Assembly: GCF_964204645.1 (NCBI RefSeq)
Contig: NC_134028.1
Coordinates: forward strand, 12,257,001-12,321,000
Source: Tubulanus polymorphus
Lineage: Eukaryota > Nemertea > Palaeonemertea > Tubulaniformes > Tubulanidae
Length of the DNA stretch: 64,000 nucleotides
Direction of reading: 5' to 3'
Shown here: positions 55,141-64,000 of the stretch, piece by piece
Layout of the letters: the number at the start of each line of letters is the position of its first letter
Numbering within the stretch: position 1 is the first letter of the stretch
The notes under the pieces: generated by a model
What the model was told of the DNA's origin: nothing
The model's input: only the letters and a program-made list of their open reading frames with translations
Databases searched by the model: none
Program-made: the position numbers and the translations under genes

Positions 55141-56567
55141 TACCGTAAAAACCGACATATAAGTCTACACGGCCCTATAAGTCGAGGTCGATTTTTAGGC
55201 CTACATTTCATGATTTCAACATATATCTGGCTTATAAGTCGAGTCTCTTCTCTTAGAAGAATAATTAATTACTTGTATCATTATATTGAATAGTTTGTTT
55301 TGATAACGATGTGCACATTCACGCGTGCCGCACATCAGCTTGATTGCTGCTGCGTGTTAATCAATGGACTGGTACATACACACTCAGGTATACACTACCA
55401 TACAGTGATACAGTTGTGCGAGTCATATGCTTTATATAGCCTAATATATCAAGCGCTGCTTATAGTTGATTTTGACACTTTTCTTTTCATGAGCCGTTCA
55501 CTTGCTACTTCCTTAGCACGGAGAAGCCTCTTTTCTCGTTGAAGTTTTTGCCTTTTCTTTTTTACAAGAAATACAAACTTAGGGTCTGTGATAATAGAGA
55601 TACTGCAGAGTTCCCCAGCAACATCATCTGTGTCATCTTTGTTGTCTAAATCAATTTCTTGTTCCTCATCACTTGCCTCAATGGATAAAAAATCTAATAT
55701 CACATCAGCATCTACTTCTTCAGCACCACTATCAGGTTCTGTGCCAGCGCAGTGATCATAAAGACCCATCTGTGCTAATAATGCTTGATCTTTACAATAA
55801 GTAAGGTCATCAAATGCCTTGTGAATGATTTGCAACCATGAAAGTGCTTTTTCGATATCTGCTTTAAGCTTTGAACAGTTAGAACCAAATGTTGATTTAC
55901 ACTGTTTACCAGATAAATGTTGAGAGGCAGCATACATAATGAGGCGTCTGTCTTTTTCTGATGATGACAGAGACTGAAATAATTTCAACTTTTCATTTGA
56001 AATGGAACTGAATCATTCAGGTGACTGAGTAAAAAGGCCAATCTTAATACCCAAATAAAAAATGCTGTTGTAATCTATATCCTCAAGTTTCTGTGTGTTT
56101 TCCCTTAGCTACATTAGATTTCAAAGATCTACCCATCAAAAGAGATACTACTGGCATCTGGAAAACTTTTCGCAGCATATTTTGTTTGTGGATTAATGTT
56201 GATTCTTTAATTTTTTTCAACCTTGTCGATTCGTTTCGTTAGTTTGTGTTGTTGTCCTGGCCTCAGGTGCCAGCACCATCCACAAGTTTTCAAAATGGCC
56301 GCTGTTGAAAAATGACCTTCCCATTCCTGACTGTGCTTTGTGAAAATATCCGATCGCGAAACTTAACCAGTCAGGTTGCTGACTATGAGATGGGCACTTC
56401 TTTTTTGTTTCGTCGTAGAACTTGTAATTAAAACTTCATAAATCAATATTTTCTTGTAACCTGAAAATACTAAATCGAAAACCGTACTCGGCGTATTCGT
56501 CGAGGTCAATAATTTGATGGTAAAATCAAGGATTAAAAACTCGACTTAAACGCCGGTTTTTACGGTA
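55141..56567. mobile_element. TIR element of 1.43 kb carrying a long open frame
   Basis: TACCGTAAAAACCG opens the element and CGGTTTTTACGGTA closes it. The inverted match extends to 27 bases with about four mismatches, with extra subterminal TATAAGTCGAG or ACTCGACTT words. Both ends start with TA, compatible with a TA target, though this cannot be proved. A minus-strand open frame lies inside. I do not recognise its superfamily. Confidence 0.75.
55449..56007 (-). CDS. Unrecognised open frame inside a TIR element (about 180-186 codons)
   Basis: The longest undisrupted coding-like frame outside the DIRS elements. It has no ATG at its start: upstream of the Leu-Lys-Leu-Phe-Gln phrase the frame is open to an acceptor-like GATTCAG at 56008, so this is probably a last exon. 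The first half looks helical (K-D-R-R-L-I-M-Y-A-A-S, W-L-Q-I-I-H-K-A-F-D-D-L). The middle is very acidic (E-E-V-D-A-D-V-I-L-D-F, then D-E-E-Q-E-I-D-L-D-N-K-D-D-T-D-D), and the C-terminus is very basic (K-K-K-R-Q-K-L-Q-R-E-K-R) before TGA at 55449. No DDE motif is visible. It may be the tail of a transposase, an accessory protein, or a captured exon. Confidence 0.5.
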
Positions 56568-56790
56568 ACCATCTGAGACTATTGGAAAATGACATTTGAA
56601 ATGCTAAAGTTGCATTAAAAATGTATTAGTTAATTGCGGGCCTGAAACACCATCGACTAAAATTGATCGATCAACGTAACAATGTCACAGCCATTTTGGT
56701 TCATAATTCGACTCAAGGAAGAGGGTATCCGTTGTTGCCACGGTTAACTTCTCGAGAAGTTTCAGGTTTTACAAGTTGTTTTGAATAAAG
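56568..56790. other. Spacer
   Basis: No feature. Confidence 0.3.
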
Positions 56791-57052
56791 ATATATCGCC
56801 CATCGGCAAAGTGGTTTACCTTAAAAACTGGAGCTTGTTTGGCAAAGGCATTGCCTGTGAGAACCCTTTTCAATTCTTGAGTTTTATTAAAAGTTCTATT
56901 TTATATTGTATTTCATCTTTTTCAAAGAATTATTTTGTAGTCAAGTAAGGCCAAAAATATACATTTCTTTACGGTCCATGTCCAAAATTTGGTAGAGTAC
57001 AGGTAGGTAGGGAAATTATTCCATATTTAAAAAAAATATTTCTTACAATATG
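56791..57052 (+). repeat. Family A repeat, 5' part (copy A8)
   Basis: ATATATCGCCCATCGGCAAA, GTGGTTTACC and the downstream order to CAATATGA match the first 260 bp of the family. Confidence 0.8.
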
Positions 57053-57124
57053 AGAGGCCCATGGTCCTTGAAGCTTCGGTTTTGATGTTATGGATAGATA
57101 TACGCATAACCAGGTGACATTTGC

Positions 57125-57597
57125 AGGGCGGATCCAGGATTCTAGGAAAGAGCCCATCTCAATAATCTCCTTACCTGCCGAAGCGCGCCCGGCTTTGTTA
57201 GGAACAAAATGGAGGGAGAGCGCAAGAGGGAGATGTACAGGCGAAAATATTCGAAATTTCTGAGACAATCCAAAATTCAAATAATGTGTCTGAATTTAAA
57301 CTGACCGTTTTGTCTTTTAAATCTTTGATATTAGTAATAAACTCTTTAAGTATGAGAGCTCTGCCTGTGTTTTATGGTCAATACCAGCTGGGTATAACAA
57401 GGGTTTAAACAGGTGAATAACCCGCTATCAGGAGGTACCGCGTTGGCCTTATTACCAATGTGATTGCTGGTCTGGCCTATATATACAATACCGATGCTTT
57501 TGTGGTAAGGTAAGATAACGTATGTTAAATGATAATTGCGATAAGAAGTTTGCGAAAAGGGGGGGCACAAGCCCCCATCCCCCAAGGATCCGCCACT
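57125..57597. mobile_element. TIR element with GGCGGATCC ends, about 470 bp
   Basis: GGGCGGATCCAGG at about 57126 is paired with CCAAGGATCCGCC at 57581-57593. A foldback of G/C runs, GGGGGGGCACAAGCCCCCATCC, lies just inside the right end. The 118-codon minus-strand frame over the element contains Y-I-G-Q-T-S but no GIY-YIG context, so I treat it as chance. Confidence 0.6.
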
Positions 57598-58824
57598 AAT
57601 AGGCAAAGGAAACAGTATTTTTATCGGTATAGAAATGGAGTGTCTTAAAAAAGACCAACTTTTTACCATCATGTGTTTGTCTTTCCTTGTAGAAGGACAC
57701 AAGAGTAAGACTATATTCTAACCTAGACAGCAAACAAAACAATACAGTCTCTGTTGACTGTAAAAACGACGTTTTCACTGTATTACCGGCAGATATTATT
57801 TCTAATTATTAGATACTCATTTTAAACGTTTATTAGTTACTGTTGGATTATCGTTTGATTTTGATTCTGTTATGTAAACATGTTAGATTAGGAATTCTAA
57901 ACATGATCACTCCCGCATGGAATCATGAGCTACATGTACTTTCTACTTTTATGGTTGAAGAAAACATGACAAGAAGTCCATGGATCGAAAGACTTCTGTT
58001 TGGGAAAAGGAACGCAAGTCCCACCTTGCCTTGCAGGATGGGTCAATGTAGCTAACCGTATCAATTACAATCTTAAATGATAATACCAAATTGTTGTACC
58101 AACTGCTCAGTCATTACTGGATGAATTGCCCTGAAAATATGCTTGGTGGTAGATCTCGACGTCTTTTTTCGCTTGGGCATAGTTTCAAATGAAAATGTAT
58201 GCTGGAATTTTATGTGGAGGGCCATTTACCATATTTTTTGTAGTTTCTACTATTCACGGAGGGTGCATGGGTCTGCTGGCATAGCCATTAAAGGCTAAAC
58301 TGAGACTTTCTTTTTTATTTCAAAACATAATGTATTCTATTGATCTATAGACTCATCTTCAACCGTCCTGTTAAAAAATGTTCAGTTTACACGCAATTTG
58401 TGATTTTGTTACATGATTTTTGACCTCATTTCCTTGTTTACATCGCTTACTGTTCAGCTTCGGCTAAATCAGCAGGTGCGCACTGCAACATCATTAAAGG
58501 CACAGCTGAGAAATAGTGTTTATAGAAATGCATTGAATTTTGAGGAAACTGCATGTATTTCTGCTGTTACATCTCAATGCCAGATTGTTTTACAGCTTTG
58601 AAACTGGCCAGGGAGGTAGAAGGATCTATTGTCGATTGCAAAAACCTATTTCAAAGAATCAAGGAGTAATTTGAATAGGCTAAATCGATCAAATTGAAGA
58701 AGTAGATTTCAATCCGCTGCTATGAAGCTATTAGAGTACACTATGCCAAGCTCTCACCACTGTTACTGCTGTTCCATGGTTCACCTATAGTTCAGCACCA
58801 CAAGCATACTATAAAGTATCTTAA
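57598..58824. other. No gene seen
   Basis: Unassigned. The frames at 57843-58055 and 58413-58601 lack motifs. Confidence 0.35.
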
Positions 58825-59382
58825 GGCTGGCTTATGTCGACAAGCAACTGGGTTTATCGCCAGTTGCTGCTCTATCATTTCAACATAAGTCGGCTTGCGA
58901 CGGTAACTTGTCGCAAGCTGTATCTGGCTAGTTGCCCATGTTCTACTCTGGCCTACGGTAGGCGGACAGTTGCTTTCGATCGCAACGGACACAAGCTCAT
59001 CTGCGACGCGACCGAACTGAGCGCAGCGATTCCAGCCAATGAGAGACCGCATATTCATAGTACAAATTATAACCGCTAGTTAGCGTCATTAGCAATTAGT
59101 CATTAACTTTCAAAATTCAAGCAGTTCCATACGTAAACCAAACCTTCAGCACGGCAGATGAGTGGACAGAAGATCTAGACACGACATCTGTAGAATAATG
59201 GTGTGAGCGGCCATTTTTATATGATGTCGCTAGCACATTGTATTCAAAAGAGAATCAGAAAGAATAAGATCTTAAAGAAATAGCATTTCTACTGGAATTA
59301 TATTTCCCCATAATTAAAAATAATTCAAATCTATTGTCAAAATGCTTATCACGTGATCATCGGCGGTCGACATAAGCCAGCC
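58825..59382. mobile_element. TIR element, 558 bp
   Basis: GGCTGGCTTATGTCGAC at 58825-58841 is the exact reverse complement of 59366-59382. Subterminal GCAACTGG, GCCAGTTGC and GCGAC words resemble the interior of the element at 52290-52572. Non-coding. Confidence 0.85.
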
Positions 59383-60015
59383 AACATAAGCACTCACAGA
59401 TTTCGATCTCACTAAAGAATAAATAAATTCATATTCGTTTACTATTTACTAGTTTCATAGTCATTTAAGACTAAGTAGTTTGAAAACTAACTCTTGAAAA
59501 CTCTACAAAAACTTTCAATAAATTTCTACAGCCTTTACAACCAAGGAATAATGTTTTTCGATTCAAGTTTCATGCTGCAGAAGAGTTTTGATAAATTACA
59601 TCACAAATCTTTCACAAACATTATTTTTAAGTTTTAGAATAGGATGGATGAGGAAATATTCTATAGTGACCTACCAATACGAGCTACCAATACGAGGTGT
59701 ATTTCAAAGCAAAGAATTGAAATTTTTCCTGCGGCAAATTCTGTCTAAGATTCATCAGTTCATAAGTCAAAATGTCCTCGTTATTAGATCTAACCATGAT
59801 CTTACTTACTATCACTAAATGATAATCCAAAACGATGATTTATACATCCGTGTTCCTACCACGTGTTCAGCAGAAGCAATTTTTTCACTGAACAGGTGCG
59901 CGAACATCTAAATCATCAATTCTGACTACATTCATAAGATTTTTCCAATTATAAAATCGCATAGCCTTATTTTATAATTTTATCTATCGTTTAGTTTAAA
60001 AAGTAGAAAATCTTT
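59383..60015. other. No gene seen
   Basis: AT-rich spacer. Confidence 0.35.
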
Positions 60016-61000
60016 AAATAAATTGCCCATGGGCAAAGTGTGGTTTACCTTGAAAGCTAGAGGTTGTTTAGAGTAAAGGCATTGCTTGAAAAATCTTATT
60101 AATTTGTGACTTCAAAGTTCTAGAAGTTTATATTGTATTTTATCCTTATTACAGTATTATTTTGTAGTCAAATAAGACCAAAGATAAACTTGTTTATGGT
60201 CTACGTCCAAAATTTCGTAGGGTACAGGCAGGTGCGGCTGGGAAACTATTTTATATTTTCAAAAATATATTTTTCACAATATGAAAAAATATTCAAATAA
60301 AATTCATATGATGTCACATATCAGAGGGTGGCTGAATATTGAGTCTTGGGAATGAAACCTCTTCCAATGTATGGCCGCGGAAGCTAATACACCGGGGCGT
60401 AGTATTAGATCGTTTTAAATCCTGGAATTTACCACTACAATATTCAGGCCTCGACCTATACCTATAGTTTGCTGCTTAGTATTTTCAGGTCACAAGAAAT
60501 TACAATTTATTACAAATTCTATCAAACAGAAAACACAGCGCTCATTTTCTGCTTCGACGATTATTCAGCCTGTTATCCTACCAAACGTGCACGCGCAAAG
60601 CAGCGTTACAGCATCACCATATAGTAGTCTGTATGAGCGTGTGTTTGTGAGTGCAACAGTCTAATGTTTAGCACTCTTGCGCTAGTGGAGGCCTTGTGTA
60701 GTGGGTATTAAAATCAAACAATACCTATGGCGATATGTGAAATAATTATATTCTCACCAGCAATGAGCATTTAAAATTCGCACATATACGGCACCAGTCC
60801 AATGAAACGTTCGCCATTAATGGCTTTCCCATAATTATTCTAGTAGCGCCGGAATTCCCCGTATATCCCAAAAACAGCCAATCACATTCGCTCGTAGAGA
60901 CGACGCCCCCCGATCGAGGTCATTGCAATTTTATACGCAAAAGCTAAGAATTTTCCCGCTTAACGCCAACCTCATACTGCTGACAAAGGTAAACCAAAAA
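60016..61000 (+). repeat. Family A repeat with exon deletion (copy A9)
   Basis: Full 5' and middle parts and the CCAAT stretch (about 60880). After TTTTCCCGC at about 60958 it jumps to TTAACGCCAACCTCATACTG and the common end CTGACAAAGGTAAACCAAA. The ATG and most of the exon-like frame are deleted. Confidence 0.88.
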
Positions 61001-62516
61001 GTGTCAGTTACCCTTTTACTTGAGTTGTCAGTTGATACAGTACAAGTTACTGCTGCCTCTATGACCCAAGATCACGAAACAGTTTTTCAAATGTTACATA
61101 TGATACTATCATAGTAAATAAAAAAGCAATAAACCCACTTACTGTTACTAACGAGGTACTGCTGCTGGTTCAAAGCAATAAAATCACTGAAGTCAGCAGA
61201 GTGATTGTATTGGGCTGAGGCCCAAGTGCGTGTGACTGAACATTTTTGTTTTTTACCCGTTACATGCTGCACCCACAGGTTTAGATCTTCAGTACCACAT
61301 AAAATTCATACATTAAGAAATGACCATATCGGTACTTTACATATTTGTTTGCGATCTATAGTTCTGTTACGGGCCTCCATGGGTTCCACGAAATTCTTAG
61401 TATGTGATTAAGGGACTGAGTATCCTCGGGGACAGGTCAAGTCGGTCCCAAGATCCCATATGGTCTCAACGGGCACCGGTATTCACACCGCATCATGGGC
61501 CACTTTAAAACACTCCTATTCAATTCGCATGCAATGAATAAAACACGAAGTTCTACTCATCCATGTTTTTCACAGGCTTTCCACTAGTTATAACAAATAT
61601 ACATGTCACGATTTGTGCTGAAGTGTAATTTAGAATTCAATACTGTCTTAATTTCCAAATGCTTAAGCTTGTTTTCTGGGCTTATTTTCACAAAGATCTG
61701 CATGAGTTGAAATTTTCCACTCATTATTCCCTTGAAGGTTTATGTTTGATGCTAGCTCTATCCAACCATTCCAGTTTCAAACTGCACATCATTCCGACAC
61801 ATTCTTAGTACAGTAGAATTCGCTGACCTTGCATCTCGTGGGACCAAAAATATCTTTCTGATGTAGCCGAATTTTGAGGTAGGACCGGACATGGAAGTGT
61901 GACAAATTTATTCAATGATATAATAATTCCTCCATCACTCAATGTCTGTGTCTTCTTCCAATACTGCATGTATACTCCGATTTTACAATGCACATTTTAG
62001 CCAGTGACCAATGAAAATGTATCCGTTTTTTGTCTTTGTATTCTTGGGGAATTTAAAGGGCAAATGCTGTCAAAATTGAACTTTCTGTGATTTCTTAACC
62101 GGAAGAAACATTAGTATATATATAACTAGCTAGCTAGAATTAGCCGTAATTTGTCATTTATTTATCCTTCACTCCGTGCGTATAGTTCAGATACAACCTG
62201 CGGTGGCGCTATTTTTGATGTTATCTATGACAATCAACACAAGCACGTGTAATAATTGAACCGATAACAACTTAAATGAAAATCTATGATAAAGTTTATT
62301 TCGTTGAAAGTAATAATTGCCCATGAGCCCAGAGATATAATTGCTCATGAGCCCAGAGATTTAGCACAGCCTTATGAAATGCAGAGATTAGATGATTCGA
62401 CGAAGTTGAAAATATGTCAGTAAACGATATAGGGATGCAATTTTAAATGTACAAATAGATTCAATCCCGGTTAAAGGATTGATCGGTAGCAACTACATCG
62501 GCGAATCAAGGAACCA
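61001..62516. other. No gene seen
   Basis: About 1.5 kb with only 60-68-codon frames and no motif. A palindromic CTAGCTAGCTAG lies near 62126-62137. Confidence 0.35.
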
Positions 62517-63019
62517 ATGACAGAGCTGCGATACCGCATCAATAATCTAAGACCTATTCACCACAACATCGCGTTTAAAGACAGGCTGCCTTTAGGTCCA
62601 ATGGCAGCCGCAGCCGAAGAAATCAGACCAGTCTATCGACGCGACTCCGTAGCAGTTGCTACGCAATATGTCTCCAGTAATGCAGCTATCAATGAAATGG
62701 ATTAACCCCCCAGCTCATCCACTCAATGATCTTTCAACCAATTCGCTGTCCATTCGACGTCAAGTCCTGCAGCATGAAAATATGCGAAAATCCATTTTCT
62801 TACGAACACACTGCCACAGGAAAGGAATTTTCATCTTCTTTCGAGGGACAGTGGTTTCGTATAACTGAAACTCGTAACATAGTCGAATTCCAGACCGAAG
62901 AATTACTTGTAAAACATCGTATGCGAACACAAAATTATGGTACGTGCATCACAAATGACCGAAATCCAGACGTTCAGGTAGGGCCATGTTTTAGTGGCTA
63001 TGCCGCACCCGTGTTTTAG
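62517..63019 (+). other. Coding-like stretch in three frames, unrecognised
   Basis: Open frames at 62517-62705, 62656-62868 and 62726-63019 overlap in all three plus-strand frames. The first is Arg/Ala-rich with a short A-A-A-A-E-E run. The last has polar, balanced composition. Either chance, or the remains of a coding sequence broken by frameshifts. No family recognised and no clear splice sites. Confidence 0.25.
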
Positions 63020-63171
63020 ATGATACTCAATGTTTGTATAAATGAATTACACAAACATTGAATACCGGTATTCAATATGGCGGACTCGGAATTTACCGGT
63101 TTAAAGAAACGTGAAAATCAATGTAGCAAACCGAAATGTTATTTTCACTTTATCCAATTGAAGGTATTACC

Positions 63172-63247
63172 GGATAACACCGGTACCCATTTAGGCAGAG
63201 ATGTAATGTGGATAACACCGGTACCCATTTAGGCAGAGATGTAATGT
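63172..63247 (+). repeat. 38-bp perfect tandem duplication
   Basis: GGATAACACCGGTACCCATT and the following 18 bases occur twice without change at 63172-63209 and 63210-63247, indicating a recent event. Confidence 0.95.
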
Positions 63248-63355
63248 AATCATTGCATATCATTGACAGCTGCATATCATCATATCATTATTTACCATCA
63301 AAGAAGGCCATAGGCCTATGTACAGGCAGCCTCATTACATAAATGAATAAATGCA

Positions 63356-64000
63356 CAGTGTTCTCCACGGGCTGTTTTAGCAGGGCGGACCGCCCTGCTG
63401 AAATTATATGCCGCCATGCTAAAAACTCAGCGCCCTGCCTAATGTTTTTACCGACCTGCTTAAATTTTTTTCGTTGTCATATGCGTAATTTACGGGAAGC
63501 TAAATCACGATGTGTCTAAGTTGTGAAATCGGATGGTTGTGGAATGTTCTAGTTGGAACGTAGCCAACGTTTAAGATAAAGGCGGTCTCTAGAATGATTG
63601 GCAGCTCAATGTTTGGAACGCCTACTATCAGTATCTACGAGAGCGCGCGCGCCGCATATGGCACGTGCCACTCACTGATCGATAAAGTTTGTTGTAGCAT
63701 CTGTGGATCATCAATAAATGAATGTACAAATGAAGTTTATATATAAAGAGTTTTTTAGAAATAAATTTCGGTTCTGGTTTCGTTTTCGTTTGGATTAATG
63801 AAACCCACTTTTTGGTTTGTTGTTTATTTTATAGTCGCAACTACTATCTTTATGGGAGGCAAACTGAGATCACGTATGGCGTATCTGTTAACCAGATGTG
63901 CAACGTGGGGAAAAGTTTACTGAAAGAATTCTCTGACCCGCAACAATCACAGAATAACCATAGTAACGAAATAAAGTGTAGTTAATATTTATAACCGAAG
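63356..64000 (+). mobile_element. Possible left part of a hAT-like TIR element
   Basis: CAGTGTTCTCCACGGGCTG resembles the terminus of the element at 39124-39819. AGGGCGGACCGCCCT and CTAGAATGATTGGCAG are shared with the insertion at 44207-45225. The other end is not seen and may be outside the window; the last few hundred bases hold no other feature. Confidence 0.4.

Noticed and set aside
57346-57702. Y-I-G-Q-T-S phrase suggesting a GIY-YIG endonuclease
   Set aside because: No conserved Arg/Glu context follows, the frame lies inside a TIR element, and it reads into low-complexity sequence.

Overview
This looks like AT-rich intergenic or intronic DNA from an animal, most likely a marine invertebrate. 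The reasons are spliceosomal signals, CCAAT/TATA promoter modules and a mixture of tyrosine-recombinase (DIRS), BEL/Pao, Ty3/gypsy, LINE and probable Penelope-like retroelement debris beside many short terminal-inverted-repeat (TIR) elements. No bacterial operon, rRNA, tRNA or CRISPR is visible. I cannot name the species. Almost nothing here is an intact gene: most long open frames are pieces of decayed mobile elements or chance frames inside repeats.

Layout. 1-26 kb: patchwork of three dispersed repeat families, called here A (about 1.1 kb, carries a promoter-like stretch and an exon-like open frame), B (contains a 154-bp tandem unit) and C; an internally deleted BEL element (6.6-7.5 kb); a LINE reverse transcriptase remnant (10.9-11.5 kb); minisatellites rich in TTCGAAC words; a probable 126-bp LTR with polypurine tract (21.7 kb); a 145-bp tandem array (23.0-23.8 kb); a CCAAT/TATA promoter-like cluster (23.9-24.1 kb); and one plausible unidentified exon on the minus strand (25.3-25.6 kb). 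26.8-38.3 kb: two GC-richer DIRS retrotransposons, head to head. The minus-strand one (26.8-32.2 kb) is truncated. The plus-strand one (32.3-38.3 kb) keeps both inverted terminal repeats and the internal complementary region, and sits inside a family A copy. 39-50 kb: TIR elements, one short coding exon with good splice sites (41.7 kb, minus), a probable Penelope-like fragment, a degraded gypsy element split by another insertion, and long family B copies. 50-64 kb: more TIR elements, an inverted second copy of the LINE-minisatellite composite, a TIR element with an acidic/basic 180-residue open frame (55.4-56.0 kb), and family A copies.

The most interesting points are: (i) a DIRS element whose termini and internal complementary region can be read base by base; (ii) opposite decay of the two DIRS copies, one with a damaged recombinase and the other without its reverse transcriptase core; (iii) family A, which has spread a CCAAT box, an AT-rich TATA-like site, an ATG, a short open frame and a splice-donor-like end as one unit; (iv) the TIR element carrying a long non-recognised open frame; (v) a 33-codon frame for a strongly cationic, four-cysteine, amphipathic peptide. 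All calls are from reading by eye; alignment lengths and ends are approximate unless stated.
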